Shown here piece by piece: positions 48,869 to 57,657 of a DNA stretch of 64,000 bases (position 1 is its first letter; every line of letters begins with the position of its first letter). The position numbers were made by a program, and so were the translations under genes. The notes under the pieces are model-generated. The model was not told the origin of the DNA and searched no databases. It saw nothing but the letters and a program-made list of their open reading frames with translations. The DNA lies in assembly GCF_964026585.1 (NCBI RefSeq), contig NZ_OZ032160.1, forward strand, positions 682,001 through 746,000. The letters run 5' to 3'. Origin of the DNA: Candidatus Endowatersipora endosymbiont of Watersipora subatra. Its GTDB lineage: Bacteria > Pseudomonadota > Alphaproteobacteria > Rhizobiales > Rhizobiaceae.

Positions 48869-50821
48869 TTGACTATAAAAAAAGAAAAAGAAAATGATTA
48901 TATAGCCTCTAATATCGAGGTACTTGAAGGTCTCGAACCTGTTCGGCGGAGACCTGGTATGTATATTGGTGGTACTGACTCAAAAGCGATGCATCATCTA
49001 TTTGCAGAAGTAATAGATAATTCAATGGATGAGGCAATTGCTGGATACGCAAGCTGGATTCAAGTAGATTTAGAGGTCGATGGATACCTGACTGTTTCTG
49101 ATAACGGTCGAGGCATTCCTGTTGATATTCACCCAAAATTCAAAAATAAATCTGCTTTGGAAGTTATTATGACAACACTTCATGCTGGGGGAAAATTTGA
49201 TCGAAAAGCCTATGAGACATCAGGGGGGTTGCATGGTGTAGGAATATCCGTTGTTAATGCTTTATCTTCTAGTTTGATCGTAGAAGTTGCTCGTGATCGC
49301 AAACTGTATCGGCAGACATTTTCTCGTGGATTGGCCACATCGAGTGTTGAAACTATTGGTGAAATAAAGAATCGTCGCGGCACCAGAATACGCTTTTTAC
49401 CTGACACTGATATATTCGGTGCATCCGCTAAATTTGAGCCATTGTTACTTTATGAGATGGCACGATCGAAAGCTTATCTTTTTGGTGGAGTTGAAGTTCG
49501 TTGGTCCTGCGATTCTCAGCTTCTAACGTCTAAAAATAGGATTTTAGAAAAGGATCTATTCCATTTTCCAGCTGGTCTAAAGGACTATCTGATCGCAAGA
49601 ATAGGCAAATGCAACCAGATTATAGGAGAACCGTTTTCAGGATCGACAAAAAAGAAACGCGGTCATGGTTATGTTGAATGGGCAATTACCTGGTTTGATG
49701 ATGATGGTTTTGTTAAGTCATATTGCAATACAGTACCCACTAGACACGGTGGAACTCATGAATCTGGTCTTCGTTCAACATTAACGCGATGTTTAAAGAA
49801 TTACTCTGAAATTATTGGTAATAAGAAGGGTTCTCTTATTACCACTGATGATGTAATGATTTCCGCAGCGGCTATGTTATCAGTATTCATTTCTGAGCCA
49901 GAATTTACTGGTCAAACAAAAGACAAATTAGCGACAGTTGAAGCACAGCGTATTGTTGATACAGCAATTCGAAATGCCTTCGATCATTGGCTTGCCGCTT
50001 CGCCGAATCAGGCCTCTAAGCTTCTTGAATGGATAATCAGCCACGCTAAAGATCGCTTGCGTCGTCGTCAAGATAAAGAAAATTCTCGAAAAAAGGCCTT
50101 ACGAAAAGTCCGATTGCCAGGAAAATTGGCGGACTGTGCTAAAAGTGCCAAAGGGGGAACTGAAATTTTCATTGTTGAAGGCGATTCTGCGGGTGGTTCA
50201 GCTAAACAGGCCAGAGATCGAAAAAATCAAGCTATTTTGCCCTTACGCGGGAAAATCTTGAATGTAGCTTCTGCGTCTCACGAGAAATTGAGGAAGAACG
50301 AACAAATTTCTGAACTGATACAAGCACTCGGCTGCGGTACTCGAACACAATTTTCAATTCATGATTTGCGCTATGATCGTGTTATCATCATGACTGATGC
50401 CGATGTTGATGGTGCCCATATCGCTTCGTTGCTGATTACCTTTTTCTATCAAGAAATGCCTGAAATTATTACCTCAGGTAGACTCTATCTTGCAGTTCCT
50501 CCACTCTATAAACTAACCCAGTTAGGGAAAACCCTTTATGCCCGTGATGATAGCCATAAAGAGGAGTTACTGGTCAATGAGTTTAATAGGAACAAGAGAA
50601 TCGAAATTAGGCGCTTTAAAGGACTAGGAGAAATGATGCCGTACCAGCTGAAAGAAACAACAATGGATCCTTTGAAGCGAAAGATTTTGCGTGTTTCTAT
50701 CAATCACCAAGAACTAACAAAACAATCGATTGATCAGTTAATGGGAAACAAACCAGGACTTAGGTTTCGATTCATTCAGAAAAATGCAGAATTTGCTAAT
50801 GATGCACTATTGGATGTTTAG
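48869..50821 (+). CDS. parE: DNA topoisomerase IV subunit B
   Basis: ATPase subunit of topoisomerase IV, which decatenates daughter chromosomes. 650 aa. GHKL ATPase domain (EVIDNSMDEAIAG, DNGRGIPV, GGLHGVGISVVNAL), transducer domain, and TOPRIM domain (IFIVEGDSAGGSAKQARDR, then MTDADVDGAHIASLL). Lacks the GyrB-specific insert and the RLPGKLADC-type segment is ParE-like, so ParE rather than GyrB. The start is TTG (48869); no ATG occurs before the conserved N-terminal IEVLEGLEPVRRRPGMYIGG. The ribosome binding site is weak (GAAAGAA). Confidence 0.93.
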   Translation: MTIKKEKENDYIASNIEVLEGLEPVRRRPGMYIGGTDSKAMHHLFAEVIDNSMDEAIAGYASWIQVDLEVDGYLTVSDNGRGIPVDIHPKFKNKSALEVIMTTLHAGGKFDRKAYETSGGLHGVGISVVNALSSSLIVEVARDRKLYRQTFSRGLATSSVETIGEIKNRRGTRIRFLPDTDIFGASAKFEPLLLYEMARSKAYLFGGVEVRWSCDSQLLTSKNRILEKDLFHFPAGLKDYLIARIGKCNQIIGEPFSGSTKKKRGHGYVEWAITWFDDDGFVKSYCNTVPTRHGGTHESGLRSTLTRCLKNYSEIIGNKKGSLITTDDVMISAAAMLSVFISEPEFTGQTKDKLATVEAQRIVDTAIRNAFDHWLAASPNQASKLLEWIISHAKDRLRRRQDKENSRKKALRKVRLPGKLADCAKSAKGGTEIFIVEGDSAGGSAKQARDRKNQAILPLRGKILNVASASHEKLRKNEQISELIQALGCGTRTQFSIHDLRYDRVIIMTDADVDGAHIASLLITFFYQEMPEIITSGRLYLAVPPLYKLTQLGKTLYARDDSHKEELLVNEFNRNKRIEIRRFKGLGEMMPYQLKETTMDPLKRKILRVSINHQELTKQSIDQLMGNKPGLRFRFIQKNAEFANDALLDV

Positions 50822-51008
50822 CTTTCTTCAAGATTGCAAGAAGAACACAATAACGATAAGGATAACGAGTGATAATTAGTAATAATTCTTGGATAAGAAT
50901 GGATTGATGGAGTAAAGGATAATCGAGTGCTTTTGATTCTTGAGATTGATCTTGAAGACATAAGAATAAACTCAATCTCGAGTTGAATCCTAAGAATCTG
51001 AAAATCAC
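50796..51008 (-). CDS. Possible 70-aa ORF with strong ribosome binding site
   Basis: A frame of 70 codons begins at GTG (51008) with AAGGAGG (51016-51022) seven bases upstream, the strongest Shine-Dalgarno match in the area. It runs into the 3' end of parE on the other strand by 26 bp. The predicted product is Leu/Ile-rich with no recognisable motif. A two-codon ATG-AAG-TGA lies inside the leader. The coding potential is doubtful; recorded because of the ribosome binding site. Confidence 0.22.
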   Translation of the reverse strand: MIFRFLGFNSRLSLFLCLQDQSQESKALDYPLLHQSILIQELLLIITRYPYRYCVLLAILKKAKHPIVHH

Positions 51009-51088
51009 TTCATTCCTCCTTATACTCAAGTATACTAAAATGGATATCGGATAGCAAATCATTCTGATAAGTAAAAAAGATAAACGAT

Positions 51089-51391
51089 TTAATAGTGATG
51101 AATTCCTAATGCAGGAGCTATTGTTGTCCGTAGAAACAGTTGAACGAATAAAATTCCCAAGAGCAATATGATTGGAGAAATATCGATAGTACCCAGATGA
51201 GGTATGAGCCGTCGGAGGGGAATTAATAAAGGTTCGGTTGCATCATGCAAAAAGCGTTTAATTAACCGGACGGACTGGTTGTTAGGATTGAGAACATTGA
51301 AAACATATAGCCAAGTTATGATGACCGACCCGACAACAATCCACCAATAAAGATCCAAAATGTAATGAAGAATCGAAAATATTGCTATCAT
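51089..51391 (-). CDS. YggT family membrane protein
   Basis: A 100-aa inner-membrane protein with two YggT repeats: a first helix, the loop NPNNQSVRLIKRFLHDATEPLLIPLRRLIP (conserved NP and EP-x-L-x-P-x-R-x-x-x-P features), and a second helix DISPIILLLGILFVQLF. The family is linked to osmotic or membrane functions and cell division in some bacteria, but mechanism is unknown. The DUF167 gene that often follows is not present. Single gene here. Confidence 0.88.
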   Translation of the reverse strand: MIAIFSILHYILDLYWWIVVGSVIITWLYVFNVLNPNNQSVRLIKRFLHDATEPLLIPLRRLIPHLGTIDISPIILLLGILFVQLFLRTTIAPALGIHHY

Positions 51392-51466
51392 AATTAGACT
51401 TCCAAGTTCACTTTTTAGGCTTTAAACTCCAACTCCTAACTCAATAGATGATCTCATAACTCTTAA

Positions 51467-51535
51467 CTAAAAGAATGGTGCATAAAGGAGTGGTGTAAGT
51501 ACTATCGCAAATATAGCCATGAGCAAAATATACAT
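51467..51535 (-). CDS. Candidate 22-aa single-helix membrane microprotein
   Basis: In the gap between divergent yggT and trhO, a minus-strand ORF of 22 codons runs from ATG (51535) to TAG: MYILLMAIFAIVLTPLLYAP, then FF. It is almost wholly hydrophobic and long enough for one membrane helix. AAAAGGA ends about eight bases before the ATG, an excellent ribosome binding site. The size and character recall small oxidase or transporter accessory peptides, but I recognise no family. Confidence 0.4.
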   Translation of the reverse strand: MYILLMAIFAIVLTPLLYAPFF

Positions 51536-51675
51536 TTCTAAATCCTTTTCGTTATTCTTTTATCAAAAAGAACTGTAAAATTAATCACTGTCGAGACTTA
51601 TATTGAAGTCAGTTCAATTCTGCAAATACTATTAAGCTTCAGCTATTAGATTTCAAAATCGAAAATAACAAAGCC

Positions 51676-52611
51676 ATGAAAAAATATATGATCGTAAGTT
51701 TTTATAATTTTTTTACTCTCCACAACCCCTCATATATGCAACATCTCCTTATCAAACAATGCGAGAAACATGATGTTGTCGGTACTATACTACTTGCTCC
51801 TGAGGGAATTAACGGAACGATTTCTGGGTATCCGTACAGTGTTCGTAGTGTTTTAAAGTATCTTGAGGTTATCCTTAAGGAAACTCCTTTCGATATCAAA
51901 ATATCTTGGAATAGTACCCCTCCTTTTCACCGAATAAAAGTGCGGCTCAAGAAAGAAATTATCACACTTGGTATTCCTAATATTGATGTTGCGAATCAAA
52001 GAGGAAATTACGTAGATCCTAAATATTGGAATAATTTTCTTCAAGATTCAGATGTGTTCCTCGTGGACACGCGAAATGCTTATGAAGTAGCTATTGGAAC
52101 ATTTAAAGGAGCCCTCAATCCTAATACTAGAAGCTTTCGAGAATTTCCTGAATGGGTGGATAAGAAATTCGATGCCAATAAAGATAGTAAGATTGCCCTG
52201 TTCTGTACAGGCGGAATACGCTGTGAAAAGTCAATCGCCTTTCTAAAATCTAGAGGATATAGTAACCTTTTTTATCTTAAGGGCGGTATTTTGAAATATT
52301 TAGAAGATGTTCCAAAGAGTGAAAGTCTCTGGAAAGGTGAATGTTTTGTTTTCGATCAACGAGTATCAGTTGATGATCACTTGAATCGCGGTAGTTATGA
52401 GATGTGTTACTCTTGTAAGATGCCTTTAAGAAAACAAGAACAACTCCATAAAGATTACAAAATCGGAATTTCCTGTCCACATTGTATTCAAACTCTGGAT
52501 GAAAAAAAGGGAAGGATTAAACATATTGCAGTTAATCTTGAGTTAGCGAAAGCAAAAAAGAAGAGAAGTTCTAACAATCAATGTTGTTTGGATATTGGTA
52601 AACGACTCTGA
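51676..52611 (+). CDS. trhO: tRNA uridine(34) hydroxylase TrhO (rhodanese family)
   Basis: Oxygen-dependent enzyme of the UPF0176 family making 5-hydroxyuridine at the tRNA wobble position. 311 aa: an N-terminal domain (LLAPEGINGTISG), a central rhodanese domain with the conserved CTGGIRC loop (C177, C183), and a C-terminal Cys-rich zinc-like part (MCYSCKMPL, ISCPHC). The start at 51676 has no strong ribosome binding site. Stand-alone gene, divergent from the micro-ORF and yggT. Confidence 0.92.
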   Translation: MKKYMIVSFYNFFTLHNPSYMQHLLIKQCEKHDVVGTILLAPEGINGTISGYPYSVRSVLKYLEVILKETPFDIKISWNSTPPFHRIKVRLKKEIITLGIPNIDVANQRGNYVDPKYWNNFLQDSDVFLVDTRNAYEVAIGTFKGALNPNTRSFREFPEWVDKKFDANKDSKIALFCTGGIRCEKSIAFLKSRGYSNLFYLKGGILKYLEDVPKSESLWKGECFVFDQRVSVDDHLNRGSYEMCYSCKMPLRKQEQLHKDYKIGISCPHCIQTLDEKKGRIKHIAVNLELAKAKKKRSSNNQCCLDIGKRL

Positions 52612-52903
52612 ATCTATCAGCTAATTCACTAACCTTATTCACAAAATATGAAAGAAAGATTCGATCTCAAAAACTCAATCAATCGTTAACTAAGTATAGA
52701 AATACATCTTAGGAGATCTCCATCAGAGAAAAGAGAGTTTTCACTATCTTCTTTATCCATCTTCTTCAAATAAAGATACTATTTACTATTCAACGGCATT
52801 GATGAGTAGAGATCTTGATTTTAGTATCAAGATTCAGTTCGAATCGCTGATAAAAAGTAGATTGAGCCAAAAACGAATTGGCAAATTTAAAAGAGGCCAT
52901 TTT

Positions 52904-54286
52904 ATGGAAAAAGCAGATAATCCCTCAGATTTATCAAAAGGTGTGACCAAAAAGTTTTTTATCAAAACGTGGGGATGTCAAATGAATGTCTACGATTCAA
53001 CTCGCATGCATGATGTATTAGAGTCTAATGGATATATGAGAACTGATCAGATAGAAGAAGCTGATCTCGTCTTGCTTAATACTTGTCATATCCGTGAGAA
53101 AGCAGCAGAAAAAGTTTATTCTAGTCTTGGCCGAATCAGAAAATTAAAGAGGAATCGTGCTGATAGTAACCGCCCTCTAACTATTGGTGTTACAGGTTGC
53201 GTTGCCCAAGCAGAAGGCAAGGAGATTATTCGTCGGGAAAGTGCCGTTGATCTAGTGGTGGGTCCTCAAAATTACCACTGTTTGCCCGATATAGTGGAAC
53301 GTTCTAGAAAACATGGTCCACAGATTGATACAGAATATTCTGTTGAGGAGAAATTTGAGCGTCTGCCTCTGCTAGCCAGTCATAACCAGTTTAAAAGGAG
53401 AAGTATAACTGCATTTTTAACTGTACAGGAGGGATGCGATAAGTTTTGTACCTTCTGTGTTGTTCCCTATACTCGCGGCCCAGAATTCTCTCGCCCTAGA
53501 AATCAGATCTTAGAGGAAGCGTCAGCACTCGTGGATGTTGGAGTGAAAGAAATTACTTTGCTGGGTCAAAATGTCAACGCTTGGCATGGAAAAGATGCTA
53601 ATGGGGGGGAGATCGGTTTAGGTGGATTACTGAATGAACTTGCGATGATAAAAGGTATCAGACGCTTACGGTATGTGACGAGTCATCCTCTTGATATGGA
53701 TAAGAGTTTGATCAATGCTCATCGTGATTTGGAAAGTCTTATGCCTTATCTGCATCTGCCGATACAGTCTGGCTCAAACCGTATATTAAAAGCTATGAAT
53801 CGCAAGCATACGGTACAAGATTATCTTTCAATTGTAGATCAATTACGTATTGCTCGCCCTGATCTTGTACTCTCCAGTGATTTTATCGTTGGTTTTCCTG
53901 GTGAGACAGATCGTGATTTTCAGGATACACTCGAAATAGTCCAGCAGATTTGTTACTCTCAAGCCTTTTCTTTTAAATATTCAAGACGACCTGGAACACC
54001 TGGTTCAGATATGGAGAATCAGGTTGATGAGGGAGTCAAATCCGAAAGACTTGAAAGGTTACAGTCGTTACTGAAAAAACAACAGTTATCATTTAACACA
54101 GACTGCATTGGTAAAGTAATTGATATTCTTCTAGAAAAATCAGGTCGTGATGCTAATCAGCTGATCGGTAAGTCACCATGGCTTCAGTCAGTCATTGTAG
54201 ATTCAAAAATAGGTTCTATTGGTGATTTGATTTCAGTCAAGGTAACGGGCGCAACTCTCAATAGTCTCCATGCTGAATTATCTTAA
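52904..54286 (+). CDS. miaB: tRNA-2-methylthio-N6-dimethylallyladenosine synthase MiaB
   Basis: Radical-SAM methylthiotransferase modifying A37 of tRNAs that read UNN codons. 460 aa from the chosen start: N-terminal UPF0004 domain with cluster cysteines ([29 protein letters not shown]), radical-SAM motif CDKFCTFC, and a C-terminal TRAM domain. ATG 52904 has AAGAGG (52891-52896) at good spacing; the frame is open to 52799 but that part is not conserved. phoH and ybeY, its usual neighbours, are elsewhere. An AT-rich inverted repeat follows. Confidence 0.95.
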   Translation: MEKADNPSDLSKGVTKKFFIKTWGCQMNVYDSTRMHDVLESNGYMRTDQIEEADLVLLNTCHIREKAAEKVYSSLGRIRKLKRNRADSNRPLTIGVTGCVAQAEGKEIIRRESAVDLVVGPQNYHCLPDIVERSRKHGPQIDTEYSVEEKFERLPLLASHNQFKRRSITAFLTVQEGCDKFCTFCVVPYTRGPEFSRPRNQILEEASALVDVGVKEITLLGQNVNAWHGKDANGGEIGLGGLLNELAMIKGIRRLRYVTSHPLDMDKSLINAHRDLESLMPYLHLPIQSGSNRILKAMNRKHTVQDYLSIVDQLRIARPDLVLSSDFIVGFPGETDRDFQDTLEIVQQICYSQAFSFKYSRRPGTPGSDMENQVDEGVKSERLERLQSLLKKQQLSFNTDCIGKVIDILLEKSGRDANQLIGKSPWLQSVIVDSKIGSIGDLISVKVTGATLNSLHAELS

Positions 54287-54323
54287 TATTTTTCTACGAA
54301 TTCTATTGACTAGAAGAAAAATA
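54287..54323. terminator. AT-rich inverted repeat after miaB
   Basis: TATTTTTCT (54287-54295) and AGAAAAATA (54315-54323) are perfect 9-bp complements right after the miaB stop, in front of the converging rirA pseudogene. A termination signal is plausible, although the stem has a single GC pair. Confidence 0.4.
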
Positions 54324-54378
54324 AATCATCTTATTTTACGATCGCTAGCGAATGAGAGAGTCGAATATTGAATCTTAA

Positions 54379-54865
54379 TCATTCGGAGGAAGTGTTCTTA
54401 ATGTTAGCTTTCAAAGGAATACGTGTTAACGATTCTAATTGTAACAAAACATGCAAATTGCTTTTATTGTTTGTTAGATCTGACAAGGTATAACTATCAA
54501 TGACAGAAAAATTCACTAAGTGCTTGAGATAAGGCTTGATTAAGACCACAGTTGCTTACTAGAGGACAGATAGTTTTACCTATTTCAAAACACTCGGCAA
54601 GAGAAAAATTATCTTCCGTTAAACGAATGATTTAACCAAGTCCTATTCGATCAGAAGGCCGAGTCAGACGGATTCCACCGTTACGGCCACGAATTCCTTC
54701 AAGAAGATGAGCCTTTGTAAGAACCTGAAGGATTTTCAATAAAAATTTCTCAGATAAGTTATAGAAATTTGCAATAGCACTTACTTGAATAAGAGCATCA
54801 CCATCAGTCGCATCACAATACATCATCATTCGGATTGCATAATCTGTTTGCTTTGTAAGTCGCAT
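54379..54865 (-). pseudogene. rirA: Broken RirA-type Rrf2 iron regulator
   Basis: The intact N-terminal part (MRLTKQTDYAIRMMMYCDAT, winged-helix, GRNGGIRLTRP) is a RirA-like Rrf2 repressor of 77 codons, ending at TAA (54632-54634). Beyond that stop the same frame continues as IIRLTEDNFSLAECFEIGK, then ICPLVSNCGLNQALSQALSE, with all three Fe-S cysteines of RirA, to about 54505. There it loses frame. The next frame resumes as VIDSYTLSDLTNN and ends at TGA 54379. So one nonsense codon and one frameshift break an otherwise complete gene of about 160 codons. RirA represses iron-uptake genes when iron is sufficient. The truncated DNA-binding part may still be translated but would lack cluster and dimerisation regions. 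Confidence 0.85.
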
Positions 54866-55215
54866 AGCTGGTTTTCAACTTTCGAAGGAATTCGGAATTG
54901 AAATATAAACAGTTGTACTGATAGTTCAATTTTAACTAATGAGAAAAAAGAAAGTCATTCAACCTCATTAACCGTCAACATGAAGAAATTTTCTTAACAT
55001 TTTAAGATCTTCCTTATCCTCTTCATTCTCCATATTATGCCGTTACTGATTTTGGGTCAAGCTTAACAGCTGACAAGAATCACATGTTAAAATCTATTTT
55101 AGAAAAATTGCACTTTTAGATCATATGATGAGAGGAGGAGCTCCTTTCCTTTTAATCCAATGATTATCTAATCATTGGATTATATTACGTACTCAATCAT
55201 TTGAAAGGTATAAAA
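54866..55215. other. Divergent region rirA/ubiE with two dyads
   Basis: About 350 bp with no ORF. The ubiE-proximal end holds the palindrome AGGAGCTCCT (55136-55145), a T-rich run, and then the 13-bp inverted repeat listed separately. An AAGAAA-T-TTTCTT repeat lies nearer the rirA side. Confidence 0.45.
55154..55181. promoter_or_regulatory. Perfect 13-bp inverted repeat before ubiE
   Basis: AATCCAATGATTA and TAATCATTGGATT are exact complements separated by TC. The element ends 34 bp before the ubiE ATG. It may be an operator, or a hairpin in the ubiE leader. No similar copy was noticed elsewhere in the window. Confidence 0.45.
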
Positions 55216-56028
55216 ATGAAACCAATCATAAGCAGCACCATCGAAACTCAAAAAAACTGGCAACAATCTCAAAGTATTGAAGAAATGAAAACAACTTATG
55301 GATTTTTTCAGGTTTCTGAAACAGAGAAACAAGTTCACATTAATTCAGTGTTTCATTCGGTTGCGCAAAAATATGATCTCATGAATGATCTCATGTCACT
55401 AGGTATTCATCGTATCTGGAAAAAAATCATGGTCAATCGAACGGCCCCTTCCAAAGGTTTTGAGTGGCAATCGTTGGATGTAGCAGGGGGAACAGGTGAT
55501 ATTGCTTTTCAGATTGTTGAAGATTCTAATCTTAAGGCCAGAGTTATCGTTCTTGATATTAACAGTTCTATGCTGGAAGTAGGCAAGAAAAGGGCTAAGA
55601 AAAATGGGCTAGATGGTCATGTTCATTTTGTTCAAGCTAATGCAGAAGAACTCCCATTTCTTGATAATACGTTTGATGCCTATACAGTTGCTTTTGGAAT
55701 TAGAAATATTCCAAGGATTGATTTAGCTCTAAAGGAAGCTTATCGTGTTCTAAAGCCAGGAAGACAATTTTTGTGTCTCGAATTTTCGCAAGTTCAGGCT
55801 CCTATCCTAGATAAAATTTACGAAAGTTGGTCCTTTTGTATCATTCCAGCTATTGCCTATTTGACCATGTCAAACAAAGACTCATATCAATATTTAATTG
55901 AGTCAATTCGTAAATTTCCCGATCAGAACACTTTTTTAGCAGCTATTGAAAACGCTGGATTTTCCCGGGTCATATACAGAAATATGAATTTTGGGATTGC
56001 TACCTTATATACAGGTTGGAAAATTTAA
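55216..56028 (+). CDS. ubiE: Ubiquinone/menaquinone C-methyltransferase UbiE
   Basis: SAM-dependent C-methyltransferase of ubiquinone synthesis. 270 aa from ATG 55216, preceded by AAAGG at 7 nt; the frame is open five codons earlier to a TTG. SAM motif [15 protein letters not shown], the conserved FGIRNIPR and FLCLEFSQ are typical. The N-terminal 30 residues are longer than usual. ubiB follows after 4 nt. Confidence 0.95.
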   Translation: MKPIISSTIETQKNWQQSQSIEEMKTTYGFFQVSETEKQVHINSVFHSVAQKYDLMNDLMSLGIHRIWKKIMVNRTAPSKGFEWQSLDVAGGTGDIAFQIVEDSNLKARVIVLDINSSMLEVGKKRAKKNGLDGHVHFVQANAEELPFLDNTFDAYTVAFGIRNIPRIDLALKEAYRVLKPGRQFLCLEFSQVQAPILDKIYESWSFCIIPAIAYLTMSNKDSYQYLIESIRKFPDQNTFLAAIENAGFSRVIYRNMNFGIATLYTGWKI

Positions 56029-56032
56029 CCTG

Positions 56033-57613
56033 ATGACTTTCATTAAGGCTTTTTTTTCTTTTATTTTCTTGGGTTATGTGCTTGTCCGTGAAGGAGTTGT
56101 TACAGGATTTCTGGATGATCAAGATCAGTCTGATCAGTCTATTTCTATCCGTTTAGTAAAATCTGTTGCTCGTCTAATTGAATGTCAACTATCAAAAGAT
56201 AAAACTCAATCGGAAAATATTTCGAAAGCCTTGAATCGCCTAGGACCATCTTGGGTTAAGCTTGGACAATTTTTGGCTACGCGTCCGGATATTGTTGGTA
56301 AATCCGTTGCTATGAACTTGGAGCTTCTCCAAGATCGTATGGATTCTTTCCCTATTGAAGAAGCAAAAAAAAAGGTAGAATTAACGATCGGAGCTCCGAT
56401 TCATGAGTTATTTATAGAATTTGGTCCTGCCGAAGCAGCTGCCTCAGTAGCACAAGTCCACAAGGCAAAGATTGAAACCCCCAAAGGCATAAAAACCGTT
56501 GCTGTTAAGGTTATTCGACCTGATATTCGGACCAGATTCGCCAAGGATTTGCAACTTTTTTATGTTGCAGCTCATGCAATGGAATATTGGTTTAAGATTG
56601 CCAATCGATTGCGGCTAGTACAGGTGATTGATATGTTAGCCATGTCCATAAAGCTTGAGATGGATCTTCGGTTTGAAGCGGCTGCTTTTTCTGAAATGGG
56701 AGAAAATATTGAAAATGATAAAGGCTTTCGAGTGCCTTCCGTAAACTGGGATAGAACGGGTCGAGATTGTCTGACGATGGATTGGGTAAAAGGGATCAAA
56801 TTAACTCGTATGGAGTGCGTACGAGAACAGGGGTTTGATTCTGCAAGGATCGCTAATCGACTAAACCAAAGCTTCCTTTTGCATGCTCTCCGGGATGGTT
56901 TTTTTCATGCGGATATGCACCCTGGCAATTTATTTATAGACGAAAATTCAGATGTTGTTGCTGTTGATATGGGGATCACAGGACGACTAAAAAAAGCTGA
57001 AAGGAGGTATCTTGCTGAAATTCTTTACGGATTTATAACACGTAATTATAAGCGTGTTGCCGAAGTTCATTTTGAGGCTGGTTATGTATCTGAAAACTAT
57101 GATATTGAAAATTTTGCACAAGCTATACGGGCAATTGGTGAGCCTATTCACGGACAATCAGCTGAAAAAGTTTCAATAGCTAGACTATTAACCTTACTGT
57201 TCGAGGTTACAGAATTATTTGATATGAAGACACAACCGCAACTTTTATTATTACAAAAGACCATGGTTCTTGTCGAAGGGGTAGCAAGAAAATTGGATCC
57301 GGAATTTAACATGTGGCAGTCAGCTGCACCGGTTGTTAAAGCCCAATTACAACATATTTTGGGCCCAGTTGGATGTTTAGATGATGCACGTCAGGTGATT
57401 TCTGCTGTAGGGCAGTTGGCACAACTAACACCGGATTGGGTGGCTCGTGCTGAAAAAATTTCTTCTGAGATTCACAGAAACGTTGTTGAAGGGGGATGCT
57501 TAGATAAAAGAACGATTCATGCCATGAAAAAAAACAGATATGGTCTGTATGATAGATTCACTTTATGGGGTATCTTATTATCTTTGTTATATGCAATTTG
57601 GACTTTTGGATGA
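56033..57613 (+). CDS. ubiB: Ubiquinone biosynthesis kinase-like protein UbiB
   Basis: Atypical protein-kinase-like (ADCK/UbiB) ATPase needed for coenzyme Q synthesis, acting with the COQ assembly at the membrane. 526 aa from ATG 56033, 4 nt after ubiE. KxGQ motif (SWVKLGQFLATRPDI), the Ala-rich nucleotide loop (EAAASVAQVHKA), the catalytic HADMHPGNLF and the metal-binding VDMGITG are intact. A C-terminal hydrophobic helix (WGILLSLLYAIWTF) anchors it. The coaBC gene that often follows is not present. Confidence 0.95.
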   Translation: MTFIKAFFSFIFLGYVLVREGVVTGFLDDQDQSDQSISIRLVKSVARLIECQLSKDKTQSENISKALNRLGPSWVKLGQFLATRPDIVGKSVAMNLELLQDRMDSFPIEEAKKKVELTIGAPIHELFIEFGPAEAAASVAQVHKAKIETPKGIKTVAVKVIRPDIRTRFAKDLQLFYVAAHAMEYWFKIANRLRLVQVIDMLAMSIKLEMDLRFEAAAFSEMGENIENDKGFRVPSVNWDRTGRDCLTMDWVKGIKLTRMECVREQGFDSARIANRLNQSFLLHALRDGFFHADMHPGNLFIDENSDVVAVDMGITGRLKKAERRYLAEILYGFITRNYKRVAEVHFEAGYVSENYDIENFAQAIRAIGEPIHGQSAEKVSIARLLTLLFEVTELFDMKTQPQLLLLQKTMVLVEGVARKLDPEFNMWQSAAPVVKAQLQHILGPVGCLDDARQVISAVGQLAQLTPDWVARAEKISSEIHRNVVEGGCLDKRTIHAMKKNRYGLYDRFTLWGILLSLLYAIWTFG

Positions 57614-57657
57614 TTGATAATAAGAAAACTAAGTCATCAGACTAAGAATTTAGGTTC

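Noticed and set aside
52834..52850. GTTCGAATC resembling a tRNA T-loop
   Set aside because: No acceptor or anticodon stems can be built around it; no tRNA found in the window.
52799..52903. Longer MiaB N-terminus
   Set aside because: The 35 extra residues are not conserved and ATG 52904 has a clear AAGAGG ribosome binding site.
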